64,000 nt of DNA, taken from Kitasatospora herbaricolor (GTDB lineage Bacteria > Actinomycetota > Actinomycetes > Streptomycetales > Streptomycetaceae). Within the stretch, counting starts at the first letter, position 1. Each line of letters begins with the position of its first letter. Of this stretch, positions 46,251-54,555 are shown in pieces. The notes beneath the pieces were generated by a model. It did no database searches. It was not told the DNA's origin and saw only the letters and a program-made list of their open reading frames with translations. The position numbers and the translations under genes are program-made. Location: positions 992,001 through 1,056,000 of the forward strand of contig NZ_JAUSVA010000002.1 of NCBI RefSeq assembly GCF_030813695.1. The letters run 5' to 3'.

Positions 46251-47006
46251 GTGGTGCACTCCTTCAAGGGCCAGGTGGCCGTCGTCACCGGAGCCAGCCG
46301 CGGGATCGGCCTCGGCATCGCACGCGAGCTGGTGGCCCGCGGCGCCAAGGTCTGCGTCACGGCCCGGGGCGCCGACGCGCTGGCCGAGGCCGTCCAGGAC
46401 CTCGGCGGACCGGAGGTCGCCATCGGGGTCGCCGGCAAGGCCGACGACCCCGCCCACCAGGAGGAGGCCGTCAGCCGCACCATGGCGGCGTTCGGACGGC
46501 TCGACCACCTGGTCAACAACACCGGCATCAACCCGGCCTACGGCCCGGTGCTCGGCACCGACGACGCCCTCGCCGCGAAGATCCTGGCGGTCAACGTGCT
46601 CGCCCCGCTGGCCTGGACCCGCCGGGCGCACGCCGCCTGGATGGGCGAGCACGGCGGCTCGGTGGTCAACGTCGCCTCGATCGCCGGCATCCGCTCCTCC
46701 GCGGGCATCGGCATGTACGGCGTCAGCAAGGCGGCCCTGATCCGCCTCACCATGGAGCTGGCCGCCGACCTCGGCCCGCGGATCCGGGTCAACGCCGTCG
46801 CCCCCGCCGTGGTCAAGACGAAGTTCGCCGAGGCGCTGTACGAGGGCCGCGAGGAGGAGGTCGCGGCCGCCTACCCGCTCGGCCGGCTCGGGCTGCCCGA
46901 GGACGTCGCCGGGGCGGTCGCCTTCCTGCTCTCCACCGACGCCGCCTGGATCACCGGGCAGACCGTGGTCGTCGACGGCGGCGTGACCCTCGGCGGCGGA
47001 CTGTGA
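46251..47006 (+). CDS. SDR family oxidoreductase (FabG-like), first of the operon
   Basis: 251 residues of a classical short-chain dehydrogenase: cofactor loop TGASRGIGLGIA, NNTGINPAYG in place of the usual NNAG, catalytic Ser in VVNVASIAG and Tyr/Lys in MYGVSKAAL, ending TGQTVVVDGGVTLGGGL. It oxidises a hydroxyl or reduces a keto group, probably on an acyl-CoA. GTG 46251 is chosen for GAAAGGA at 46238-46244; GTG 46254 is alternative. It opens a three-gene operon under the TetR operator and its stop overlaps the next start (GTGA). Confidence 0.92.
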   Translation: MVHSFKGQVAVVTGASRGIGLGIARELVARGAKVCVTARGADALAEAVQDLGGPEVAIGVAGKADDPAHQEEAVSRTMAAFGRLDHLVNNTGINPAYGPVLGTDDALAAKILAVNVLAPLAWTRRAHAAWMGEHGGSVVNVASIAGIRSSAGIGMYGVSKAALIRLTMELAADLGPRIRVNAVAPAVVKTKFAEALYEGREEEVAAAYPLGRLGLPEDVAGAVAFLLSTDAAWITGQTVVVDGGVTLGGGL

Positions 47007-47812
47007 ACCCGGGCACCCCGGAACTCTCCGGCCAGGACCTCTCCGGGCAGGGCGTGGTGGTGACCGGCGCCGGCCGGGGCATCGGCGCCGCCCTCGCCCG
47101 GGCCTTCGCCGCGGCCGGCGCCCGGGTGGTCGTCAACGACCTCGACGCGGCGGCCGCGGCGGCCGTCGCCAAGGAATGCGGCGGCGTGGCCGCACCCGGC
47201 GACGCGGCGGGCGAGCAGGGCGTGGCCGCGCTGGTCGCCCAGGCCCGCGAGGCACTCGGCGAGATCGACGTCTGGTGCGCCAACGCCGGGGTCGCCCCGA
47301 CCGGCGGCGCCGACGCACCGGCGGCCGCCTGGGCCCTGGCCTGGGAGGTCAACGTGCTCGCGCACGTCCGGGCCGCCGACCTGCTGCTCCCCCGCTGGCT
47401 GGAGCGCGGCTCCGGCCGCTTCGTCGCCACCGTCTCGGCCGCCGGGCTGCTCACCAGCCTCGGCTCCGCGCCGTACGCCGTCTCCAAGCACGGCGCGCTG
47501 GCCTTCGCCGAATGGCTGGCCGCCACCTACCGCCACCGCGGCCTGCGGGTGCACGCGGTCTGCCCGCAGGGCGTGCGCACCGACATGCTCAGCTCCACCG
47601 GCGCGATGGGCGAGATCCTGCTCGCCCCGACCGCCATCGAGGCCGAGGAGGTCGCCGGGGCGGTCCTGGCGGGCCTGCGCGACGAGCGCTTCCTGATCCT
47701 CCCGCACCCCGAGGTCGCCGAGTACTACACCCACCGGGCCACCGACCCGGACCGCTGGCTCGGCGGCATGAACAAGCTGCAGCGCGCACTGGAGAAGGGC
47801 GGGGCCGCATGA
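47003..47812 (+). CDS. SDR family oxidoreductase, second of the operon
   Basis: 269 residues. Classical SDR features: VVTGAGRGIGAAL, CANAGVAPTGG, catalytic Ser in VATVSAAGLL and YAVSKHGAL (Tyr and Lys). A longer C-terminal part after VRTDMLSSTG contains the FLILPHPEVAEYY segment, which is typical of SDRs in acyl-CoA catabolic clusters. The substrate is unknown. The GTG start overlaps the previous stop and its own stop overlaps the next ATG (ATGA). Confidence 0.92.
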   Translation: MNPGTPELSGQDLSGQGVVVTGAGRGIGAALARAFAAAGARVVVNDLDAAAAAAVAKECGGVAAPGDAAGEQGVAALVAQAREALGEIDVWCANAGVAPTGGADAPAAAWALAWEVNVLAHVRAADLLLPRWLERGSGRFVATVSAAGLLTSLGSAPYAVSKHGALAFAEWLAATYRHRGLRVHAVCPQGVRTDMLSSTGAMGEILLAPTAIEAEEVAGAVLAGLRDERFLILPHPEVAEYYTHRATDPDRWLGGMNKLQRALEKGGAA

Positions 47813-48798
47813 GGGCCTGGCAGGTCGACGAACTGGGCGAGCCGAGCGAGGTGATGCGCCTGCGCGAGCCGGCCGGCAAGCCCGAGCCCGGGCCCGGCCA
47901 GGTGCGGGTGCGGGTCCGCGCGGCGGCGGTGAACTTCCCCGACGCCCTGATGGTGCGCGGCCACTACCAGGTGCGCCCGCCGCTGCCGTTCACCCCGGGC
48001 GTCGAACTCTGCGGCGTGGTCGAGGCCCTGGGCGAGGGCGTGAGCGACCTGACCCCGGGCGACCGGGTGATCGGCAACCCCGTGCTGCCCGGCGGCGCCT
48101 TCGCCGAGTACGCCCTGCTGGAGGCCGCCGCCGTGTTCGCCGCACCGGACGCGCTGGACGACGCGGAGGCGGCCGCCCTGCACATCGGCTACCAGACGGC
48201 ATGGTTCGCGCTGCACCGCCGGGCCGCGCTGCGCCCCGGCGAGACACTGCTGGTGCACGCGGCGGCCGGCGGCGTGGGCAGCGCGGCCGTCCAGCTCGGC
48301 AAGGCGGCCGGCGCCCGGGTGATCGGGGTGGTCGGCGGCGCCGCCAAGGCGGCGGTGGCCCGGGAGCTCGGCGCCGATCTGGTGGTCGACCGGACGGCCG
48401 AGGACTTCGTCGCGGTGGTCAAGGAGGCCACCGGCGGTCGCGGCGCCGACGTCGTCTTCGACCCGGTCGGCGGCGACGCCTACACCGGCTCCACCAAGTG
48501 CGTCGCCTTCGAGGGCCGGATCGTCGTGGTCGGCTTCGCCGCCGGGCAGATCCCCGCTCCCGCCCTGAACCACGCGCTGGTGAAGAACTACTCGATCCTC
48601 GGACTGCACTGGGGCCTCTACAACACCCGCGACCCGCGGGCCGTCCGGGCCGCCCACGAGGAGCTGTGCAAGCTCGCCGAACAGGGTGTGGTCCGCCCGC
48701 TGGTGAGCGCCCGGCTGCCGCTGGCCGAGGCGGCGGCGGGCGTCCAGCTGGTCGCCGACGGGCGCAGCACCGGCCGGGTGGTCGTGCTCGGCGACTGA
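47809..48798 (+). CDS. NADPH:quinone oxidoreductase family protein
   Basis: 329 residues of the medium-chain dehydrogenase superfamily, zinc-free quinone oxidoreductase branch: VNFPDALMVRGHYQ, PFTPGVELCGVVEALG, the nucleotide loop VHAAAGGVGSAAVQLGK and the VVFDPVGGDAY block. It reduces an alpha,beta-double bond or quinone with NADPH; in this operon an enoyl-CoA type role is possible (inference). Last gene of the SDR operon; a strong bidirectional hairpin follows. Confidence 0.92.
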   Translation: MRAWQVDELGEPSEVMRLREPAGKPEPGPGQVRVRVRAAAVNFPDALMVRGHYQVRPPLPFTPGVELCGVVEALGEGVSDLTPGDRVIGNPVLPGGAFAEYALLEAAAVFAAPDALDDAEAAALHIGYQTAWFALHRRAALRPGETLLVHAAAGGVGSAAVQLGKAAGARVIGVVGGAAKAAVARELGADLVVDRTAEDFVAVVKEATGGRGADVVFDPVGGDAYTGSTKCVAFEGRIVVVGFAAGQIPAPALNHALVKNYSILGLHWGLYNTRDPRAVRAAHEELCKLAEQGVVRPLVSARLPLAEAAAGVQLVADGRSTGRVVVLGD

Positions 48799-48881
48799 AC
48801 CGGGCGGGGCCCGCGCGGACGGCCCCGCCGCGGGCGGATTCGCGGGCTTCGGCGCCCCGGCGCCCGTACCCGGGCGCGCCT

Positions 48882-48913
48882 CGGGGGCCGGCGGTGGTGA
48901 CCGCCGGCCCCCG
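48882..48913. terminator. Bidirectional terminator
   Basis: Perfect 14-bp stem (48882-48895 and 48900-48913, loop GGTG) between the quinone oxidoreductase gene and the convergent ABC permease gene. Confidence 0.85.
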
Positions 48914-48934
48914 TAGGGTGGACCGCCCGCCGCG

Positions 48935-50272
48935 TCAGGCGCGGCCGGCCGCCTTCTGGGTGCGCCGGGAGAGCGAGTCGACCACGACCGCGGCCAGCAG
49001 CACCGCACCGGTGATCATGAACTGGATGGCGTTGCTCACGCCCATGATGTTCATGCCGGACTGGATCGAGCCGATCACCAGCGCACCGAGCAACGCGGAC
49101 CAGGTGCTGCCGCGTCCGCCGAAGAGGCTGGTCCCGCCGATGACGGCGGCCGCGATGCAGTTCATCAGCAGGTTGCCGCCGCCGGAGGTCTGGCTGGCCG
49201 ACTGGATCTGGGCCGCCAGGAAGAGGCCGCCCACCGCCGCCATGGTGGAGCAGATCATGAAGACCGAGATCCGGATCCACGAGACGTTGATACCGGCCCG
49301 GCGGGCGCCCTCGATGTTGCCGCCGAGTGCGAAGATCTGCCGGCCGTAGGTGGTGCGGCGGAGCACGAAGTCCAGCACCACGATGAAGATCAGGAAGATC
49401 AGCAGCGCCAGCGGCAGGCCCTTGTACTGGTTGAGCGTGTAGGCCACCACGAAGGCGATGACGGCCAGCACCACGGTGCGCAGCGCGATGTCGAGCGGTG
49501 GGCGGTACGGCACGCCGGCCGCGCGGCGCCGCCGGGCGTCGAGCAGGTTGGCCGCCAGGAAGAGCAGCACGCCTACCGCCGCGAGCAGGTAGGCCGCGAT
49601 GGTCTGGCTGTAGATCGTGGTGTAGAGCCGGGAGACGATGTCCTTGCCGGAGAGGTTGACCGTGCCGGAGGAGCCCAGGATCTGGAGCATCAGACCGTTC
49701 CAGGCGAGGTTACCGGCGAGGGTGACGACGAAGGCGGGCACGCCGACCTTGGCGAAGAACAGGCCCTGGATCAGGCCGACGATCGCGCCGCCGGCGATGG
49801 CCGAGATCAGGGCCACCCACTCGTTGACGCCGTGGGTGACGTTCATGACCGCGAAGATGGCCGCGCAGAGTCCGCTGACCGAGCCGACCGAGAGGTCGAT
49901 CTCGCCCAGCAGCAGCACGAAGACGACGCCGATGGCGATCATCCCGGTGCCGACGATCTGCTGGGAGAGGTTGGAGAGGTTCTGGGCGGAGAGGAAGGTG
50001 CTGTTCAGGCTGCCGAACACGGCCCAGATGATGATCAGGGCCAGCACCACGGGGAGCGAGCCGAGTTCGCCGCTGCTCAGCCGGCGCTTGAACTCGCCCA
50101 GGTAGCCCTTGATGCCCCCCTCCCGCACGATCAGGCGCGGGTCGACCACCGGGGTGGCGGCGGCCGCCACCGGAACGGGCGCGTTGACACCGCCCTTCGG
50201 CATGCTGTCCTCGGGCAGCGGGGGGCGGTGGTACTCGCCGTCGCCCGGCTGCGGATTGTTGTCGCTGCTCAC
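48935..50272 (-). CDS. Monosaccharide ABC transporter permease (RbsC/XylH type)
   Basis: 445 residues, long for the family because of a cytoplasmic N-terminus of about 75 residues and a ten-helix core. LLLGEIDLSVGSVSGL is the conserved segment of RbsC/XylH-type CUT2 permeases, along with the GGNIEGARRAGI motif. It forms the channel for a monosaccharide or similar ligand. The GTG 50272 overlaps the ATPase stop (GTGA), so it is the third and last gene of the binding protein-ATPase-permease operon. Confidence 0.93.
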   Translation of the reverse strand: MSSDNNPQPGDGEYHRPPLPEDSMPKGGVNAPVPVAAAATPVVDPRLIVREGGIKGYLGEFKRRLSSGELGSLPVVLALIIIWAVFGSLNSTFLSAQNLSNLSQQIVGTGMIAIGVVFVLLLGEIDLSVGSVSGLCAAIFAVMNVTHGVNEWVALISAIAGGAIVGLIQGLFFAKVGVPAFVVTLAGNLAWNGLMLQILGSSGTVNLSGKDIVSRLYTTIYSQTIAAYLLAAVGVLLFLAANLLDARRRRAAGVPYRPPLDIALRTVVLAVIAFVVAYTLNQYKGLPLALLIFLIFIVVLDFVLRRTTYGRQIFALGGNIEGARRAGINVSWIRISVFMICSTMAAVGGLFLAAQIQSASQTSGGGNLLMNCIAAAVIGGTSLFGGRGSTWSALLGALVIGSIQSGMNIMGVSNAIQFMITGAVLLAAVVVDSLSRRTQKAAGRA

Positions 50273-51048
50273 AGTTGACCCTCCGAGCCACGCGCCTGAC
50301 GGCGGGTCACGGCATTGTCCGTGGCGCCGGTGATGGCGGAGATGATCTCTTCCTTGTTGGTGTAGCGCCGGTCGAAGAAGCCGTTGTTGCGGCCGAGGCG
50401 CAGCACCGCGATCCGGTCGGCGACGGCCATCACGTCGGCCATGTTGTGGCTGATCAGGATGACGCCGAGACCTCGGTCGCGCAGTCGCTCGACCAGGTCC
50501 AGGACCTGGGCGGTCTGCTCGACGCCGAGGGCCGCGGTGGGTTCGTCGAGGATGACCACCTTGGGGTCGCCGACCAGTGCCCTGGCGATGGCCACGGTCT
50601 GGCGCTGGCCGCCGGAGAGCGAGGCGATCGGGATCCGGACGCTGGGGATGCGGATCGACAGGGTGCTGAGCAGTTCGCGCGAGCGCTTCTCCATCCCGAC
50701 CTCGTCGAGGATGGTGAAGTGCCGCATCTCGCGGCCCAGGAAGAGGTTGCCGACCACGTCGAGGTTGTCGCAGAGCGCGAGGTCCTGGTAGACGGTGGCG
50801 ACCCCGAGGGTCTGGGCGTCCTGCGGCCGGTGGATGGACACCGGCCGGCCCTCCCACTCGATCACTCCGTCGTCCGGCTGGTTGACCCCGGCGATCGTCT
50901 TGACCAGCGTGGACTTGCCGGCGCCGTTGTCGCCCACCAGGGCGACGACCTCGCCCGGGCGCACCTCCAGCTCGACGTCGGTGAGCGCCTGAACGGCGCC
51001 GAACCGTTTGGAGACCCCGCGCAGCGCGAGTACGGGCTCAGCTGCCAC
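50269..51048 (-). CDS. Monosaccharide ABC transporter ATP-binding protein
   Basis: 259 residues with one nucleotide-binding domain: Walker A GDNGAGKST, Q loop in VYQDLALCDNL, signature LSGGQRQ, Walker B VVILDEPTAALG and switch His in LISHNMADV. CUT2 ATPases usually carry two fused domains; this is the single-domain form (XylG/FrcA-like) common in actinobacteria. GTG 51048 is chosen because GGGAG lies nine bases upstream; TTG 51057 has no room for a ribosome-binding site. Confidence 0.92.
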   Translation of the reverse strand: MAAEPVLALRGVSKRFGAVQALTDVELEVRPGEVVALVGDNGAGKSTLVKTIAGVNQPDDGVIEWEGRPVSIHRPQDAQTLGVATVYQDLALCDNLDVVGNLFLGREMRHFTILDEVGMEKRSRELLSTLSIRIPSVRIPIASLSGGQRQTVAIARALVGDPKVVILDEPTAALGVEQTAQVLDLVERLRDRGLGVILISHNMADVMAVADRIAVLRLGRNNGFFDRRYTNKEEIISAITGATDNAVTRRQARGSEGQL

Positions 51049-51084
51049 AGCTATCAACTCCCTTGTTCACCTGGTCCGTTGCTG

Positions 51085-51122
51085 CTGACCGGGGCGGCCC
51101 GGACGGGCCGGGCTCCGGTCAG
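51085..51122 (-). promoter_or_regulatory. Intercistronic hairpin overlapping the binding-protein stop
   Basis: CTGACCGG (51085-51092) pairs with CCGGTCAG (51115-51122), with an inner GGCCC/GGGCC stem. It covers the stop codon of the binding-protein gene and precedes the ATPase gene; such hairpins often protect the 5' part of the mRNA so that the binding protein is made in excess. Confidence 0.5.
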
Positions 51123-52225
51123 GACAGACCCGCGTCCGCGCAGGCCGCGGCGTAGTCCGGCGTGCAGATCTGCGCGACGGTGTAGAGGCCGTCCTTCACC
51201 ACGGTGTCCTTGATGTTGGCCTTGACCAGGACGATCGGGGTGATCAGGACGGACGGCACCTTGTGCCCGCTGCCGCTGGTGGAGGTCGCCGTCGCGGAGG
51301 CGGTCGGCACGCCCTTGCCCTGGGCGAGGGCCACCGCCATCGCCGCGGCCGCCTCGGCCTCCGGCTTGTAGGGCTTGTAGATGGACATCGTCTGGGTGTT
51401 GACGAGGATCCGCTGCACCGCGTCCAGCTGGGCGTCCTGGCCGGTCAGCGGCACCGAGAGGTTGGCGGCCTTGAGGGCGGTGGCGATGCCGGCCGCCATG
51501 CCGTCGTTGGCGGAGTAGACGCCGACCACGTTCTGGGCGCCGAGCGCGGTGATCGCGGCGGCGGCCTCCTGGTTGGCGTTGTTCGGGTCCCAGTTCGGGG
51601 TGTCGTACTCCTTGCCGATGGTGAGCTTGCCGTCGATGGCGCTGTGCGCGCCGGCCTTGAACTCGGCCGCGTTGGGGTCGGTCGGCGAGCCGTTGATCAT
51701 GATGATCTTGCCGGCCGAGGCCTTGTCGCCGACCGCCGTCACCAGCGCCTCGCCCTGCAGCACGCCGACCTTGAAGTTGTCGAAGGAGACGTACCCGTCG
51801 ATCGGGCCCTGGGCCAGCCGGTCGTAGGCCACCACCTTCACGCCCGCGTCGTGCGCCTTCTGCACCGAGGACTGGATCGACTTGGCGTCCACCGCGTCCA
51901 GGATCAGGACCTGGTTGCCCTTGGTGAGGGCGGTGTCCACCTGGGTCTGCTGGGTCGTCGCGTCCTGGTTGGCGTTGTAGTAGTCGATCTGCGCGTCCGG
52001 CGCGATGGCCTTGATCGCCTGCTCGATCAGGGGCTTGTCGAACTGCTCGTAGCGCGTCGTCTTGGTCTCGGGCAGCAGCAGGCCGATCTTGATCGGCCCG
52101 CTGGCACTGCCCGAGCCCCCGCCCGAGGACCCGGTGGACTGCTTCGCGCTCCCGCACGAGGCGAGGGTGAGCGCGACGGTGACGGCCGCGGCGGCGGCGA
52201 CGATGCGGGAAGGACCTGGCTTCAC
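51119..52225 (-). CDS. Sugar ABC transporter substrate-binding lipoprotein
   Basis: 368 residues from GTG 52225 (GAGAGG eight bases upstream). A lipoprotein signal ends at LTLASC. A Ser/Gly linker leads to a periplasmic-binding-protein family 4 domain (IGLLLPETKTTRYEQFDKPL, DAVDAKSIQSSVQKAHDAG, VYSANDGMAAGIATAL, PLTGQDAQLDA) of the XylF/ChvE type. It probably binds xylose or a similar monosaccharide. It is the first gene of the operon and should be its most abundant product. Confidence 0.93.
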   Translation of the reverse strand: MKPGPSRIVAAAAAVTVALTLASCGSAKQSTGSSGGGSGSASGPIKIGLLLPETKTTRYEQFDKPLIEQAIKAIAPDAQIDYYNANQDATTQQTQVDTALTKGNQVLILDAVDAKSIQSSVQKAHDAGVKVVAYDRLAQGPIDGYVSFDNFKVGVLQGEALVTAVGDKASAGKIIMINGSPTDPNAAEFKAGAHSAIDGKLTIGKEYDTPNWDPNNANQEAAAAITALGAQNVVGVYSANDGMAAGIATALKAANLSVPLTGQDAQLDAVQRILVNTQTMSIYKPYKPEAEAAAAMAVALAQGKGVPTASATATSTSGSGHKVPSVLITPIVLVKANIKDTVVKDGLYTVAQICTPDYAAACADAGLS

Positions 52226-52553
52226 TGGAATGCCTCTCAGAGTGGAGAACACCCCCCGGGATCCGAGTCTCCGGCGGCCCGCCGCCCGCGGCTATCCAGG
52301 ACGGCCGAATGTGCTCATCCGGCAGGGCCGGACGGGTGACGCGGCCCCCGCGCGGCACCGGCGACGCCCGTTCGGACCGCGACCTCTGGCACCCGCGGAA
52401 CGGCGGGAGGAAGATGTGAGACGCCTCCCCACCGGGGCGCCGCGCCCGCCGCCGACCGCGGCCGGAGCCCGGCGCGGACGCGGCCCGGCGCCATCGCCGG
52501 CCGCGGTTCCGCAGGCCGTCAACCAACACCTGACGAGAAGAGGGTGGGGCTCA
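52226..52553. other. Divergent region between binding protein and APC permease
   Basis: 328 bases containing the promoters of both genes. I could not pick out convincing hexamers or an operator dyad. Confidence 0.4.
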
Positions 52554-54152
52554 GTGTCCACTCCCCCCGGTCCTCCCACTCCGCCTTCGCCCGGTCGGCC
52601 CACCCCGCCCGCGGCGCCGCTGGTCACCGGCTCCGGAGCCGGCGAGAAGGGGCTCAAGACCGGCGCGCTCGGCCTGGTCTCCTCGGTGGCGATCGGCCTC
52701 GCCTCCACCGCCCCGGCGTACAGCCTGGCCGCCACGCTGGGGATCATCGTGGCCGGCGTGGGCCTGCAGGCACCGATCATCACCATCCTCGGCTTCGTCC
52801 CGATGCTGCTGATCGCCTACGCCTACAAGGAGCTCAACGCCGCCGACCCCGACTGCGGCACCACCTTCACCTGGGCCGCGCGCGCCTTCGGCCCGCGCAC
52901 CGGCTGGCTCGGCGGCTGGGGCATCGTCGTCGCGGACATCATCGTGATGGCCAACCTGGCCCAGATCGCCGGCGTCTACGGCTTCCGGCTGTTCGGACTG
53001 GACTCACTGGCCGAGAACACCACCTGGACCACGATCGCCGGGGTGATCTGGATCATCGTGATGACCTGGATCTGCTACATCGGCATCGAGATCTCCGCGG
53101 CCCTCCAGCGCTGGCTGCTGACCATCGAGATCATCATGCTGGTGCTGCTGTCGGTGACCGCCCTGGTGAAGGTCTACGGGTCGAGCCCGCCGGACACCGC
53201 GATCCAGGTCTCGGCCTCCTGGTTCAACCCCTTCGAGGTGGCCTCCTCCAGCGCCCTCACCTCCGGGATCCTCGCCGCGGTGTTCATCTACTGGGGCTGG
53301 GACACGGCCGTGTCGGTCAACGAGGAGACGGCCGACAGCGCCCGCACCCCGGGGCGGGCCGCGGTGATCTCCACCGTGCTGCTGCTCGGCATCTACGCCC
53401 TGGTGGCCACCGCCTCGCAGGCCTTCGCCGGCGTCGGCACCGAAGGCATCGGCCTGGGCAACCCCGACAACTCCGAGGACGTGCTCTCCAGCCTCGGCAG
53501 CGCGATCTTCGGCGACTCGGGCTTCGGCGGTTTCCTCACCAAGCTGCTGATCTTCATGGTGCTGACCTCCTCGGCGGCCTCCACCCAGACCACCATCCTG
53601 CCGACCGCCCGGACCACCTTCTCGATGGCCGCGCACAAGGCCATCCCCTCCCAGTTCGCCCGGGTGCACGCCCGCCACCAGACCCCGACCTGGTCGACCG
53701 TCGGGATGGGCATCGCCTCCATCGCCTTCTACGTGCTGCTGACCTCGATCAGCGACAACGTGCTGGCCGACTCGATCGCCTCGGTGGGCCTCGGCATCGC
53801 CTTCTACTACGGGCTCACCGGGTTCGCCTGCGTCTGGTACTACCGCCGGGTGCTGACCCGCAGCGCCAAGGACTTCATCTTCAAGGGCGTACTGCCGCTG
53901 CTCGGCGGGCTGATGCTGCTCTACTTCTTCTGCTACGCGGCCTTCGACGTCTACGCCCAGCCGGACTACGGCAGCACCACCGTCGACCTGCCGCTGTTCG
54001 GCGAGACCGGCGGCGTGACAGTGATCGGCATCGGGGCGCTGCTGCTCGGCGTCGTGCTGATGCTCGTCCAGTGGGCCGTGCAGGGCTCCTGGTGCCGCCA
54101 CCCCGACGTACCGGTGAGCGCGGCCGACCCGGCATCGGCACCGGAGTCCTGA
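52554..54152 (+). CDS. APC family amino acid permease
   Basis: 532 residues with about 12 membrane helices. The first helix segment GALGLVSSVAIGLASTAPAYSLAA matches the unwound helix 1 of APC carriers, and GWGIVVADIIVMANLAQIAG and TSGILAAVFIYWGWDTAVSVNEE are typical of the amino-acid/polyamine group. A Pro-rich N-terminal tail of about 30 residues and a short hydrophilic tail flank the core. It is a probable proton-coupled importer of an amino acid or amine; the substrate is unknown. Start GTG 52554 follows a GAGGG about ten bases upstream. Confidence 0.9.
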   Translation: MSTPPGPPTPPSPGRPTPPAAPLVTGSGAGEKGLKTGALGLVSSVAIGLASTAPAYSLAATLGIIVAGVGLQAPIITILGFVPMLLIAYAYKELNAADPDCGTTFTWAARAFGPRTGWLGGWGIVVADIIVMANLAQIAGVYGFRLFGLDSLAENTTWTTIAGVIWIIVMTWICYIGIEISAALQRWLLTIEIIMLVLLSVTALVKVYGSSPPDTAIQVSASWFNPFEVASSSALTSGILAAVFIYWGWDTAVSVNEETADSARTPGRAAVISTVLLLGIYALVATASQAFAGVGTEGIGLGNPDNSEDVLSSLGSAIFGDSGFGGFLTKLLIFMVLTSSAASTQTTILPTARTTFSMAAHKAIPSQFARVHARHQTPTWSTVGMGIASIAFYVLLTSISDNVLADSIASVGLGIAFYYGLTGFACVWYYRRVLTRSAKDFIFKGVLPLLGGLMLLYFFCYAAFDVYAQPDYGSTTVDLPLFGETGGVTVIGIGALLLGVVLMLVQWAVQGSWCRHPDVPVSAADPASAPES

Positions 54153-54280
54153 GCCCCGTCGCCGGGCCGGCCCCCTCCCCCGGCGGCCGGCCCGGCGGCC
54201 TCCGATTTCCGTCACATCGGTTGGCCTGGGCGAATGGAGATCACACTTGCATTCGGCCGCCCAGGGGTGATGATGAGGAA

Positions 54281-54496
54281 ATGACAGCTCAGTACAGGGC
54301 ATGGGCGTGGGCGGGTGCGACCCTCGGGGCACTGGCAGCCGTCGGACTGGCGGTCTACGCGATGGTGGGGGACCTGGGGACGGCGGACCGGGCGGCGTCC
54401 GTGCTCGGCGCCGTGGTGGGGCTGGCCGCGCTGGTCACCTCGCTCTACTCGCTGCGCACGCCGGCCCCGGCACACCGGACCGACCACGACGGCTGA
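54281..54496 (+). CDS. Small two-helix membrane protein
   Basis: 71 residues: a short N-terminus (MTAQYRAWAW), helix GATLGALAAVGLAVYAMV, a polar turn GDLGTADR and helix AASVLGAVVGLAALVTSLYSL, then a hydrophilic tail. No known family is recognised. GAGG sits very close to the ATG. A leader hairpin CGAATG/CATTCG (54231-54255) lies 25 bases upstream. Codon use fits a real gene. It resembles small membrane proteins encoded singly in streptomycetes. Confidence 0.65.
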   Translation: MTAQYRAWAWAGATLGALAAVGLAVYAMVGDLGTADRAASVLGAVVGLAALVTSLYSLRTPAPAHRTDHDG

Positions 54497-54555
54497 GCGA
54501 GGGGCCCGGCCCCACCTGAGCCGTGCCGGGGCCGGGGATCGGGCCGGCCGGAGGA

